From: Piromyces finnis
Taxonomy: Eukaryota; Neocallimastigomycota; Neocallimastigomycetes; Neocallimastigales; Neocallimastigaceae
Direction: 5' to 3'
DNA: 64,000 nt
Assembly: GCA_002104945.1 (NCBI GenBank)
Contig: MCFH01000004.1
Span: 386,001 to 450,000, forward strand
The notes under the pieces were generated by a model. That model worked only from the letters and a program-made list of their open reading frames with translations. It was not told where the DNA came from and did not search any database. This document shows positions 38,824-53,600 of the stretch, piece after piece. Both the position numbers and the translations under genes were made by a program. Each line of letters starts with the position of its first letter. The stretch's first letter is position 1.

Positions 38824-39996
38824 TCTCGAATAAATATAATAAAAATAGGAATTATTAATATTATATATTTTATTTTTATAAATATATAAAATTCATTAAA
38901 ATATATATATATTTTAGGAATATATGCAATTACAAAAACAACCAGTCAATTCAGTTACCATTGCTCCACGTGAAGATAATCTTTATCTTTGGGAAGGAAA
39001 ATTAATGGGACCGGTAATTAATATTTTTAAATATGAATAATTATTCAAGTAATAAATAAATAATAAGATTAAACTAAAATTTATAAAATATATATTATAT
39101 ATACTTCGATACCTTCATTATTACTATTAATCAAATATATTAAACCTTTTTTTTTTTTTAAAAAAAAAAGGCTGAAAGGTAAATTTTAATATAAAACAAT
39201 ATAAAAATAATATTTTAACTTATCCTTATATATATGTTTTTTTTTTTTGTTTGTTTGTTTTTTTGTTTTTTTAAAAAAAAAATATTATAATTTAATAGTC
39301 CTTTTAAAGGTGGTGTTTTTAACATTGAAATTACTTTCCCACAAGAATACCCATTCAAACCTCCAATTGTAAAAATCTTAATATTTTTATACTAAATACT
39401 TTTAGATATTCAAAAAGGATATTGAAAACTAATAATTTCAAATAATTATTGATAAAAAATAAATATACAGTTAAAGGTTACTACTAAAATATATCACCCA
39501 AACATCGATGATGATGGATCCATTTGCATGAGTATTTTAAAATCTGATAGTAAGTTCTTATTTAAATTATTTTCTGTAAAAAAAAGAAATCAGAAGTATT
39601 AACAATATCTTGTATTTATATATTATAATATAAAATAGTTTGGAAGCCAACTATTAAAATAACGCAAGGTAAAAAAAATAATTATAAAATATTAGTTATT
39701 AGTATTAATAATATCAATGATACTTATTTATGTATTATGTAATTATATCATTAGTATTAGAAGCTTTAATCAATTTAATTAATGAACCTAATCCAGCTGA
39801 TGCTCTTCGACCAAACATTGGTCATGAATATAGTACTAATTACAAAGAATATGTTGAAAATGCAAAGGTAAAATATATATTATATATTAAATAAATATAT
39901 AAATAGAAATAAATTTTTAATATTTTAATTTTTTTTTTTTTTCTTTTATAATTTAAACATAAACAGAGATACGTTAATATGTATGCAAAGCAATAA
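38764..39996 (+). CDS. Ubiquitin-conjugating enzyme E2 (UBC4/5- or UBE2L-like)
   Basis: Eight exons: 38764-38787, 38918-39013, 39171-39178 (8 nt), 39299-39368, 39471-39549, 39639-39668, 39755-39867, 39967-39996; 149 residues, the usual minimal E2 length. The UBC fold is complete: KLMGP, SPFKGGVF, EYPFKPP, the HPN triad YHPNIDDDG at about 74-82, catalytic Cys85 in GSICMSIL, then IWKPTIKITQVLEALINLIN and EPNPADALRP. E2s take ubiquitin from E1 as a thioester on this Cys and pass it to substrates with E3 ligases (family knowledge). The length and Cys85 match UBC4/UBE2D. The WKP...QVLEALINLIN segment looks more like UBE2L3, so the subfamily is open. Without the 8-nt exon the conserved GPxxSPFKGG block cannot be formed. 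Confidence 0.93.
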
Positions 39997-40533
39997 AAAT
40001 TGTACTCCTTTATAAATATTAACTATCATAATATCAGTATTGATAATTTAAATAATATAAAGAAATTCTCAAAAGTATACCAAAATAAATTATTACATTA
40101 TATATTATTTTGATGTAAAAAAAAATAATAATAATATAATATAAAGAAAAAAAGAAAAAAGAAAGAAAAGAAAAAGAAAGGATAGGAGAAAAAAAAAAGT
40201 AATAAAGCATAATGTATAATAGTATTATTATTAATTACTGGTTTATATAATAAATAAATAAATAAATAAGTAAAAATATAATTATTCTAAAATTAAATAA
40301 TAACTACGTACTAAATATGTATTTTTTATATATTTCGTTTATTAAAAAATTTTGTTTAAAACTTCTATAAAATTTCTGAAAAAACACTAAAGTAATATAT
40401 TTTAGAAAAATAGTAATTATAAATATAAATATATATTTATATTATATGAAGATAATAAGTATATATAAATATATATATTTTTTTAATAAAAAAAAGAAAG
40501 AGAGAGATTTAATTATAATAAATGCATTAATAT
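39997..40533. other. Convergent intergenic spacer
   Basis: Between the 3' ends of the E2 gene (+) and the ankyrin/coiled-coil gene (-). Purine-rich AAAG/GAAA tract at 40143-40200. Nothing else seen. Confidence 0.7.
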
Positions 40534-43500
40534 TTAAATATATTTGGTTTCAAAATCTAAAAGCTTTTGTTTTAACATATCAGTAGTTTTAAATCCTTCT
40601 ATCATATCATCATTTTCTAATAAATAATTATCCATTTCTAAAAGTTGCTTTCTAGTAATACCTGTATTATCAGAATTAATATTTAATCGTTGTTTTATTT
40701 CTTGTATATCCTTACTTATACTTCGGTTTAGTAAATTTGGTTGAAGATGAAGATTACAACAACTATTATAAACTTTTTGAAGTTTTAATTCCCTTAAATT
40801 ATTTTCATTTACTTCTGAAAGACAAGAACGAAGAATATTAGTATATTGCTTTTTATTTTTATTATGCAACATAATACCATTGACAGGTCTATTTTTATTG
40901 TTATTAGGTATTTTATTATGATTTAAATTGGCAGTATCACTAAATATTGTACTTTTACTATATTGAAAACCAGTATTTTCTTTATTACAACCTATTTCAT
41001 TTTCAATTTCAGATAGTGAAAATTGATCCATTGATTGTTGTTGCTTTACTGATGGATGTTGAGTTTGGAAGGATTGGGATGAAGTATTTAACATTAAATT
41101 ACTTTCTTGTGGATTAAGTTTCTTTAAATTTTTATTAGAAATCAAATTTTCTAATTCTTTCTTTTCATTTAAATTATTCTCCTTAATAATACGAAGATTT
41201 TCTTTCAAATTAGATACCTTTTGTTGTAAATTTTGAATTTTTTTATTATAGTTTTCTTTCATTTCATCCACTTGTTTAGTTCTTAATTCTTCAACCTTTT
41301 GTCGTTCTTCGGTTTGTTGCTTCAATTGTTCAGCAATTCCTTTAATCTTCTCATCAAAAAGTTTAACTAAATTCTTTTCCTTTTCACTATATTCTTCCTT
41401 AACTTCTTCAATATCTTTTTTAAGTTTTTCATTTTCCTTACATTTTTCTTCAATTTGTTTTATAGAAGAATCTTTAAATTGTTGTAGGATGTTCTTATAA
41501 TTCTTTGTCATAGTTTCTTTTTGCTCTTTGTAATTATCACAAGTTTGTTGAAGATTATTAATTTTAGTATTCTTTTGAGTTAATTCTTTTTCAAGATAAT
41601 CTTTTAAAACTAATATATCCTTGCTATCAAATATTTCTTCGGTTGGTGAAAGACATTTCCATAATAAATTAATTTGAACACATTGTTTATTATATGTTTT
41701 ATTTAATTCATCATATTCTTTCTTGATAGAATCATATTTACTATTAATTTCCTTTAAAACCTCATCACTTTTTAAATTAATAGTATTCATTTGTTTTTCA
41801 TATTCTTCTATCTTGCTCTTTTCGATTTTTAAATTAACTTCATTTTCACGAATTTCAAGTTTAAGCTTTTGTTCTAAACTTGTCTTTTCATCAAGAATTG
41901 TACTAATTTGTTCCTTAAGTTCTTTAATTTGATTCTTGTATTTCAACGTTTCTTGTTTATTTTCTTCAATATCTTCGAGTTGTTGTTGAAGCTTCTTTTC
42001 ACGATCAAGAATATCCTTATTCAAATATTCAATATCAGCCTTATTTTTGGATTTTTCATTAACTAATATATTAATTTTTTCCAAGGATTCATTTAAACTG
42101 GATTCAATTTCCTTGTTTCTTTTATGACTTTCTTCTAATTCAGATTTAGATCTTTGAAGATCATTCTTTAATTTTTCCATATCTAATTTTGAATTTCTTT
42201 CATATTCTTTTAACTTATTAATTTCTTTATCTTTTTCATTGATAAAATCATTGTAATTTTCTATTTCTTGATTATGTTGATTTTCAGAATTCTTTTTAAT
42301 TTTGTCTCTTTCTTCTTCTAACTGAAGTAGCCTATTTTGTGAGGATGTTAATTCGCTTTTTATTAAGTCATTTTCTGTTGACATTGTTTTTATTGTATGT
42401 TTTAATTGATCTACTTTACTTGTAAGTTCTTCTCTATCCTTTTCCAATTTCTTTAATATTAATCTTGAACATCTAGAATAATCTTTAGCATCTCTAATAT
42501 CATTAATAGATTTTACTCCTATTAAATCATTATCGGATTCAATGGAACTACCATTATCATTATTTCCCAAAAGAATAAAGTCTTCTAAAGATGTTTTCAA
42601 ATTTTCATTCTCTTTAGATTTCAAATCTAATGTACTATTGATAGAATCATACTTTGATTGTAATTCATCATATTCTTTATTTATTTTTTCGATTTTATCA
42701 TTTAATTCCTTTGCCTTACTTTTTATGTCTATTTGCTCATCTAAAATTTGTTTCTTTTCTTCTTCTGATTCCTTTAACTTCTGGTTAACAACGTCATATT
42801 CATTTTTCAAGACGGATAATTCAGAATCTATTTGAGCTTTGATGTTGAAAAGGTTTTTCCTTTCATTTTCACCATATTCAATTTCTATCATCAACTTTTT
42901 AATTTCTCCATTTAATTTTTCATTCTTTAAACGTTCATCATTGAATTGAATTATTAATTGATCCTTCATCTTATTCATTTCCTCTATATCATGTTCTTGT
43001 TTCTTAATAATACTTTCTAGCGAATTATTTTTTGCGGATAACAAAGCATTCTCATTAACTTGAGTATTCATTCTTAATTCAATTTCAGATTTTTTCTTTT
43101 CTGTTATTATGATTGAATTGGTATTTTCTTCAATGTTTCTATTATATTTATCTTGTAATTCACAATATTGCTTCTTTAGTACTTCTAATTCAGAAAGAAC
43201 ATTGCTATGGATGCTCTTCAAATTTTCAAGATCTTTTATGTTTTGAGCATTTGTTGTTTCATATGACATTCTGATATTTTCATTAGTTTTTGTTTTCATT
43301 TCAATTTCATTATTAATTCTCTTGATTTCATTATTTAATTGGTTAATTTTCTCAGAGTAATTTTCAATAATAGCATTCTTTTCATCTACTTCTTTTTGCA
43401 TAACATGTGATTTAGAAGTAATGTTTTCAAGAGTCATTTTCATTTCATTTATGCATTGAAGAGAAGAACCAAGTTCCTTATCTTTATTGATAAGTTCCTT

Positions 43501-46500
43501 CTTAAGATGGTCACAATCAACCTTATAATTTCTTTCACTTATCAAATTTTCCTCCAATCTTTGAATACGATCCACTAAATTAACCTTTTCTTGTTCATAC
43601 TCTTCAAATTTATCTTGACATCTATTATGAGTATTTTGTAAAATTTCATATGTTTTCTCCAAATTATCATAAGATCCTTGTTCCTTTTCAAACTGTTCTT
43701 TTACATTCTTATACTTTTCTGAAATAATTATAAGTTGATTAATAATGTTTTCTTTAGAAACATTTTCATAGTCATCAATAGTATGCATCATGTCAGTTTC
43801 ATTATCAAATTCATTTTCATTTAATAATTGACGAATACTATTATTATAGTTTTCAACAAGAGTATTCTTAGAAAATTTTTCGATTTTACGCTTTAATTCG
43901 GAGTTTTCTTTAATAATAACCTTTATATCATCGTCATCAAAATCAACACCGTTACTTTTCTTTTTTTCTGAGGATTCCTTCATTGTATTTTCACATAATG
44001 TACCTATAAATGTAGTTAGTTTTTCATTAAACATTTTAAAGAATTCATTAAATTGACGTTCAACAAAAGCATTATTATTTTGATTATCTTCAATAATCTT
44101 GTTAAGTTTTTTAATTTGCATTTGAGAATCCTTATTTTTTTGTTCTAACTCTTTAGATTTTTCACTAATTTTGTTATGACTGTTAAGTTTTTCTTGTTGA
44201 TTGGAAAGTTTATTTTGAATATTTTCTATTTGGTGATTGGAATAGGATAATTTCTTAAGTAAACTCTTTATTTCATTTTCGTTTTCTTGGTTAATAGTCA
44301 TTTGCTCCTTGTAAAGACTTTGAATATCATATAAACTCTTTTCAAGTTCGTTAATGGATTGAATATTTTGTGATTGTTTGCTGCTGATACATTTTCTCAT
44401 ATTTCTTTCTTCATTAAGTTTACTCTTTGATGAAAGTAATTCCTCTTCTAAATTATTTATTTGATTCTTTGTGAATTTTATTTCATCCTTTAAATTTGCA
44501 ATTTGATTCTTAGACTTAGTTAATTCTTTTTTTAAATTATTTATATGATCTTTAGAACCTCTTAGTTCTTCACTAGCATTTTCATTTTGCTTCTTAGTGT
44601 CTTTTATTTCTTCTTCCAAATTTTCGATAATTACACCTGTCATACAATAAATTTCTTCAATCTTTTGTGGTGGATTAGATTTAAACATTTCCATTAATTC
44701 TTTCATAGTTTTATTTTCGTATTTTTGAGAATATTCAATACTCTCTTTAATAATATTAACAGCTTCTTTTACATTTGAATTCTTTAAATCCTTAACATCA
44801 TCATTTATATCTAAACTTTCATTTGAATGTTGACATTTTACTAATTCTTTTGTTAAATCCTCATTACGTTCTACTAAATCTTTAACTTCTTTCTTTAAAT
44901 ATGATATATTTTTATTTGCTTCGTGTAAATCCATATCCAAAGTCTTGTTTTTTGAACGAAATTCTTCCAACCTCCTTTCGGTTTCTTCCATTTTTTGATC
45001 CAATTCATCATACCTTTCCATGGAGCTCTTTCTTTTTTCTTCGATTTCTTTAACAGTCCTTAATAGTTCATTATTTTTTTGATTTTTCTCAGCTACTTTT
45101 GTTTCATAATCATTTAATTTATTTAATAATTCTGTATTTTTCTCATTTGCACCATTTAAGTTCATTTCAAGATTAGATATATATATTCCTTTTTCCTTAT
45201 TATTTTGTTCCATAATAAATTCATAATCATCAATTATTTTTTGTTGCTCCTTTACTTTTTTTTCTAGGTTTTCAATAAAGCCATTTTTATCATTGATGGC
45301 ATTATTTAAAATATCTATGGTATCATCGCCTTCATTAGTCTTGTTATTAGTAATAGAAAACGAAAATAATTCTGTGGCATCTTTAATACTTTCGGTATCT
45401 TTAATCTCTTCTTCTGTTATTTCAATACGATTATTCTTTAATAAGGTCTCAAAATGTTTAATTTTTAATTTCAATTTTTGATTTTGGGTTTTTAACGCTT
45501 CCTCAGAAATTTCGTCCTCAGAATTATTATTTTTTGATTTTATTAAATCTTGATATTTTGAATACAATTCATAATAATCATCAAGTTTTTGGGAAATATC
45601 ATTTTTAAGTTCATCAATCTTTTCAATGTCCAATTTATGTAATTCTTTAATCTGACTGTTTTCCTTTAATATTTTTTCTAACTGTATTATTACTTCATCT
45701 TTTGATGCTTTTTTTAAGTTGTCCATTAAATCAGATATATTTTTATAATAATTAATAATATTTTCACCATGGTCCTTAATGTCTTTATCAATATCATTAT
45801 TTTCTATGATATCAATATTTTCTTGAATTAGATTTATTTTAGTAACGTTACTGTCGTTTTTTTCCATTGGGATTGGCTTTTTTATATTACTTTGTGTATC
45901 ATTAATATAACTATTTTCTTGTTGATGTTTAATTTTAGAATTTAAATTTTGACTATATATTTCTTTTTCATTATTTGCTTTTATTTTTTCCATTATAATA
46001 TTTTTCAATGCTTCTTCATCTCTTTTTGAATTCTTTAATAATTCTTCTTCTCGATATATTTCATCCTGTAGTAATAATCCTTGTCTTTTTAATTCTTCAT
46101 ATTCATATTTATTTTTCATTAAACTACTAGAATAGTCAGTCTCTGATATACCTGCATGGTTACTTATAATTTCTTCTGATATGGTAATGTCCACCTTATT
46201 ATTACTATTCGTAACATTATCTGATGTTTCTTTTATTTCTGATTCCGTCCGGTCAATTTTAGCATTACTATCAGAAGTGTTGGCAATATCATAACATTTT
46301 CCATCATTTATATGTTCAGAATAATCATTAACTTCAGACATAGTATACTCTATGTTATCTTCAGTTCGAGATAAATCATTATCGATTTCATCATTATAAT
46401 TATCATCAAAGGCATATTCATTATTTCCGTTATCTAAATTTTCTTTATCAATTACCTTATGATCACTTAATTCTTTATGAGTAATAGTTTTTAAATTTTT

Positions 46501-47951
46501 AATATCAATACCTAAATCATCATTAAATAATACCTTTGATATTGGTTTTTTCTTAATAGCGCTATAATTTTCTGATATATCTTTTAAGTAACTAATAGAG
46601 CTATTATGGATATCTTCATGAATTTGTTGTTGCTTTTCCTTTGTATTATCAATATTTTTATCAATACTTTCTTTAGTATTATCAGGTAATTCAATTTCAT
46701 CTGAAAAACTTATATCATCTTTGTCATCTTCATTATCACTAAGATGAATTTCTTGAATATATATATCTTTTTTTATTCCATTGTCATACTCATTTTCACT
46801 TTTTTCTTCAAAGTCATATTCACTGTGGTCTTCTTCAGAACTATATTCAATACTTTCATTATCATCATCATCCTCTTCTTCTTCTTCCTCTTCTTCATCA
46901 TCATCATCATTTTCATCTTCTTCATATTCTTCATATTCTTCATATTCTTCTTCTTCATCATTATCTTCTTCTTCATTATTTAGCTCTTCATTATCTGATT
47001 CATCGTAATTATATTCGCTTTGGTCTTCTACAGAAGAATTTATATTAATTTTTCCTTCACTATCTTTTTCATTAATATAGTTGTTGTCGTCCTCAATTTC
47101 ACTTTCTTCTTCAACTTCTTCATAATCTATATAGTCATCATTTTCCTTGTTGCTATTTTTATCCCCATTATTTTTCTCTTCAATATCATAATCACCATCA
47201 TCATATGAAAATACTGATGACTCAGTTTGATTATCATAGGGTTTATCCTCTATTGTATCGTTTATTTCTTCTATGTTATTACTTTCTAAAATGGCATATT
47301 TATCTTCTTCTTCGGATTCGCAATTGTTATTATTAACATTTATGTTTTCTTCTATATCTTTATTTTCTTGCTGAATGACATTTTCATTATCATTTTCCAG
47401 TACATAATTATTATTTAATTTATTAATAGTGGTATTATTTGAAATATCATTATCTTTATTTAATTTCTTATCTTTTTCTTTTGAATCATGATAGCTAATT
47501 GATTCAGTCACATTTTGTGGAACAGTTAATAATTCAGGTATTTGCTTAACTTCATCCATAAAAGACAACTTTTTATTATTTTTATAACAATAAAAAAATA
47601 TAAATAAATTAGTATAATCAATTTAAATAGAGTAAGCAATAATATTTACATCATTATCAGTTTCCTCGAAATCTTCACTTAATACATGTCTTATAGCAGC
47701 TGTTACACTCATTTTACTTTCTTCTAATGTATCACCATTAGATGATGTTTTCTTATCTTTATTTAATACACTAAATTCATCCCAAAGCTCAGATGAATAA
47801 TTACTTTCTTTATCTATGTCATCATCATCATCATTTATAATATTCGTTGAATATGAAAAGGTACTAATTGAAAGCTCGCTAGTTAGATTGTCATTATCGT
47901 GACTCTAAAAATTTAATTATATATGTATTAAATCAAAAAAAAAAACATTAT

Positions 47952-47984
<33 letters not shown>

Positions 47985-49793
47985 TAAAATAGTTAATAAT
48001 ATTTGATGATACATTGTGTTCACTTTCAGGTGCTTTAATATCATTATTTTTCTTATGGGATATAATTTTTATTATTGGTTGATTAAGCTTTTCCATAATA
48101 TCATTATTATTTTCCTATTATTAATAATATTAATGTATTAGTCTATTAAAATTATATAACCTTATATATATAATATTTAATATTAAACAATAATAATTAC
48201 ATATTTATTTATTGATAAAACATTATTTTTTGAATCTTCTTCATATTTATGCTTTTCTTTTAAATTATTATTATTATTATTATGTTCACTTTTATTTTTA
48301 TTATTATTATCTTCATCTGTATTTTTCAATTTACTATCTGAAAATGTTGTATTTGTTAATGAGCTTTCAAATGATATTATACTTGAGTCCTCATCTGTAT
48401 CATTATATTCATTGTTATTACTTTCTTCATTTTCATCATCCTTACTTTCTAATTCTTGTAAAAGCAACTCTTCAGATGCCTTAATTATATTATTATTAAT
48501 AAATTAATAATTAAATTTATTGAAATATTTAACATATCTTAACTATCTATTTTTTCATATATATTTATATTATTATTACATCAAATAATAAAGATGAATT
48601 AACTTCTTTTTTAACGTTTTCTGTAATTAAATTTTTATAATCAGACGGTATTTTTCCAAATGTATCAACCTTTCTGGTAAAACTACCATTTTCTAATAAT
48701 AAATTAACTATTGCATCTTGTTTATGTATATAGGCAAGATGTAAGGGTATTCTATGATATTTAGAAAATAATATTATTATAATTAAAAAATGCTTTTACG
48801 TTTTAATAAATTAATATAAAAACTTACTGATCATTTGTGTCAACGATATTAACATTAATTTTTGCATTAATTAATTCTTTTGACATTTCTAATCGTTTTA
48901 ATAGAATTGTATGGTGTAAATAAGAATATCCAGACTAATAATTTTATCATAAAATATATTTAATAGGTTAATTTATTATATATTCATATATATAATACAT
49001 TTATTGAAATATTTATCAATTATTACTTTATCTATAAAATTTAAATTTGGTTTTCTTTCTAATATTAAACTAAATGATTCCTTATCATTATTTAAAATTG
49101 TATAATGAAGAGCAGTACATCCAATATTATCTGTACAATTTATGGATGATCTATGATTTAATAATGTTTGGATAATTTGACTATTGCCCATCATAGAAGC
49201 CTAAATTTAATATATATATAAATATTAATACTGTTTTTAAACACATTTATTTGACTAAATATTTTCTAAAGTAATTTAATTATATATATTCAAAAAAAAA
49301 TATTTATTTACAATAATCAATGCAGTTTTATTATCTGAATCAACTTCATCTATATTCAAATTTTTCACTGTCAATATTTGATTTGTTAATGCTACATCGT
49401 TTAAGTATACAGATAAATGTAATGGTGTATATTGTTTCATAGAATCCTTTTTATTAATATTGTTTTTCTTTGATTGAAGTAAAGTATCAATCTTTTCTCT
49501 ATTATCATCTAAAATTGCAATATGAAGAGCATTTTCAAATATTAAATCATTTAAATTAAATGCATGAACATCACTAACACTTAATTGATCGAAAAGTTTC
49601 AATTGAGATGATTCATCCTTATAATTAATAAAATATATAGTATTGTATAAAAAATTGTAAATATATGTATATATTAATAATAATAATAATAATAAATATT
49701 TGGTTATTATTTTGTTAATAATACATTTTTATTCTTTTCTATTTCTTCATCATTTGTATTTTTTTTCCCAAAATGAAATCCAAATTTCAACAT
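40534..49793 (-). CDS. Ankyrin-repeat plus giant coiled-coil protein, ANKRD26-like architecture
   Basis: Nine exons, minus strand: 49793-49725, 49617-49312, 49200-49027, 48934-48828, 48751-48580, 48479-48201, 48114-48013, 47904-47650, 47568-40534; in phase, 2,832 residues. The big exon begins with TTG directly after its AG acceptor, so it is not a gene start. Exons 2-5 encode about six ankyrin repeats (ENALHIAILDDNREKIDTLL, YTPLHLSVYLND, KTALIIASMMGN, CTALHYTILNND, YLHHTILL, IPLHLAYIHK). An acidic Asn/Glu/Asp region follows, then roughly 1,900 residues of Lys/Glu/Gln/Leu coiled coil and a short non-coiled tail. N-terminal ankyrins plus a very long coiled coil is the layout of ANKRD26, a centriole distal-appendage protein. 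Basal-body localisation is inferred from that and from the divergent kinesin-9 neighbour. Golgin- or spindle-pole-type scaffolds are alternatives. Confidence 0.82.
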
Positions 49794-50614
49794 TTTTTAT
49801 ACTATATATAATTATAATTAACAATTTTATTATATTAAATTTTGTAATATAAAAAAATATAATAACAATAGTTATATGACATAAATCTGAAAATATAATT
49901 ATACAATGATAAAAAATAACATTAGAAATTATTTTTTAAAAGATAAAAACTAAAAAAAATAAAAAATATTAAATTTGTATAATATTTTTTTCTTTTTCCT
50001 TTAAGAAAATTAAAATAATATATTATTCTATTAATTATATATATTTCAATTTATATATAACTATTGGGATTAAAAAAAAATTGTTTACTTTTTGTTTTAA
50101 TCATTTTTTTGAGAATAGAAGCTTATTGATATTAAAGTTTTAAATAATGATAATTAATTAAAAATAAATACTTAGAGTAATTATTAAAGTTTGATTTTTA
50201 TATTTGATTTTTATTGGATATAATTTTTTAAAATATATATTACATCTACAAAACTTTAAAACTTTTATTAATCAGCATTTCAATAAATGTTAAGATTTTA
50301 TTTAGAATTTCAATAGTAAAAATATTTTAAGTTTTAATAATTAAAACTATTTTTTAAATTTATATTATAATTTGAATTTTTATATTAGTATTCAATAATA
50401 ACAATGGAAAAAGCGTAGTATTTTTTTATTTTACTTATTAAATTTTTTTATTTTTTTTTTTTAAGTTATATTATCTACTTAACCTTTTTTTAATGCTATT
50501 AAATTATTAGTATTCTAAATTATTAAAACAAAATATAGACGATAAAATATAAATTATATAATCTATAAAATAATATATAATATTTTTATAATTTAAAAAA
50601 TTAATATACTAAGG
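49794..50614. promoter_or_regulatory. Divergent intergenic region between ankyrin/coiled-coil and kinesin-9 genes
   Basis: 820 bp separating two oppositely directed start codons (49793 minus, 50615 plus). Extremely AT-rich. No distinct motif can be singled out by eye, but it must contain both promoters. Confidence 0.6.
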
Positions 50615-53600
50615 ATGTTGAAAAATAATAATATACAGTCAGAATCCTCAGAAATAAATATTAATAATAATGATTCTGAAATGAAAAAAGAAAAAAATAC
50701 ATCATCTAGTAAAATAAAAACATTAACACTTGACGATGAAGATGATGATGATAACGATAATAATAAAAATAATGACGAGAATATTAATGAAGAACAAAGC
50801 AATGATAATAATGATAATAGCTCTACTCATAATGATGATATCAAAGATAATGTAAGAATTAGTGACAATAATGAAGAAGAAACTTCAACAATTAAAATTT
50901 TTTCTAGAATTAGACCAGTTAAATATAAAGTACCAAATCGATATTGGATTACAAAACCAGAAGAAGATGTCTTAAATAATGAAAATCCCCTACCAAAAAT
51001 TGGGTTTTTGATTCCACGAAGTGAATCTCAAGGTTTAATTAATAATCAAAAAGAAAAACATGAATTTAAATTTGACAAAGTCTTTGATAAAGATACCAAA
51101 CAAGAAGAAATATTTGATGTAGTAGCAAAAGATGTAGTACTTAGGTATATTATAAGTACAAAAATATTTTCATAAAAAATAATTTATATTATATCATATA
51201 AAAATCATTTAATAATTCTATAAATAAAAAAAATATTAAAGTGTTCTTGATGGATATAATGGAACAATTTTTGCATATGGACAAGTAATTATAAAAATAG
51301 TTATATAATATATATATATGTGTGTGTGTATATATGTGTGTTATAATAATAAAATAATTATAATATAAATCATAATTAGACTGGTTCTGGTAAGACATTT
51401 ACAATTACTGGTGGTGCAGAAAGATATGAAGATAGAGGTCTTATACCTAGAAGTTTGCAATTTATATTTAAAGAAATTCAAAAGGTAGTGTAATAAATAA
51501 TAATAAATAAGTATATGCCAGTATAGCAATATTTATGGATAGTAATCATATTATATATACTTTCAACTTGAAAAAATATAACAAATCAATGTTTTAATAT
51601 TATTTATATATATATAATATATTTTTTATAAATCTATAATAAAAATTTTTTAGCGAACAGACTGTGAATATTCTATTAATATCTCATACTTGGAAATATA
51701 TAATGAAAGTGGATATGATTTATTGGATTCATCAAGAGAAGCAAAAAAACTAGAAGATTTACCGTAAAAATAAAATTTTATTTTCTTATAATATTATATT
51801 AATTTTATTAAAAAAAATTTTTTTTAATATAAATATATATTACAAATAGAAAAGTGTCATTAATGGAAGATGAAGATAATAAAATACATATTAGAAATTT
51901 AGCCTCTATACCAGCAGTAAACGAAGAAGAAGCATTAAATTTATTATTTATTGGTGATACAAATAGAGTTATTTCAGAAACTCCTTCTAATCCTGAATCA
52001 TCCCGTAGTCATTGTATATTTATTGTTACAGTTGTATGTAAACGTCATGGACATGATGCAATTAGAAAAAGTAAATTACATTTAGTAGATCTTGCTGGGT
52101 TTGTATTTAGTATCTAAAATGAAAAATATATTTTATTCGCTATTTCAATTATTAACTAAATATTAATATTAATTTAAATACTAAAATATATTAGTTCTGA
52201 ACGTGTTGCAAAAACTCAAATTGGTGGAACATTATTAAAAGAAGCGAAATATATTAATTTATCACTACATTATTTGGAACAAGTAATTATTGCATTACAT
52301 GAAAAGTCTTTAGGAAAAAGACAACATATACCTTATAGAAATTCAATGATGACCAGTGTATTAAGAGATTCACTTGGTGGTAACTGTAAAACAACTATGA
52401 TTGCAACTATTGCAGTAGAACCTGAATTAATTGAAGTAAAATTAAAATATTATTTAATAAAATAAAATAAGTATATAATTGTAATAAACTTATTGGATAT
52501 TATTATAACTTAGGAATCAATATCAACATGCAGATTTGCACAAAGAGTATCACTTATCTCCAATAAGGCAAAACTTAACGAAGAAATTGACCCACAATTA
52601 GTAATTGAACGATTAAAACGTGAAATTGCTCGACTTAAAACAGAATTGGCAATAGCAAGAGGTGATGGTGAAGATTCAAATGAAGAACTTCCTCAGTATG
52701 AAAAAGAAAGGTGATAAGTCATGAAAATATTAAAAATACTTTCAAATTAACAATTATTACTAAATTAATAATATAATATATAATAGGGTTCAGCAAGATG
52801 TTCAGAATTATTTATCATCTGATTTAGTATCAAACGAATTATTATACAACGATTACAGAAAAATTAGATATGCCTTTTCAATTATGAAAGTTTGTTATTG
52901 CAATTAAAATAAAATTAAAGCAATGTATATTAATTATAAATTAATTATAAAATATTAATTTAAAAAAATATTTTTAGAATATTATTAATGAAAAAGGTGT
53001 AAATGAATCCCAAAGTAAATCAAATAATATTGACGATGAAAAGAACATTATTGAAGTTAACAATGAAAATGTAACAGTGGCGATTAATAATAATATATCA
53101 AACAGTAAACTAGAAAGTAAAAATATTGAAATAAATAAAGCATGTGAAAGATTAAAGAAATTAATTGCCCATAGAGATAATGAAATAAGTAAGTAGAAGA
53201 TATTTTTTTTAAATTTCACATAAAAACACTATTATAACTTTAGAATATACTGATATACTGATATACTACATTCGTATACTTTATTTATAATTGAAGATAT
53301 ATTAATTGGAATGGTTAATGAATATAAAAAAAAAGTTGGAGAATCAAATATTTCCTTGAATGAAATAAGAGCTGTAATTTTCTAATATATGCATACATAT
53401 ATACATAATTTCAATTTATATAGATATTTTTATTTAATATTAATTTTACAATATTAACAATATTTTATATTAGAAATCTAAATCTTCTACAACAACATTA
53501 TCTTCGGAAATATATTTAAGTTTAAAAAATAAAAAAAATAATGAAAATAATTATAATGATGAACATGAAGAAATAAAAGGAAAACCTAATGCTAAGAATA

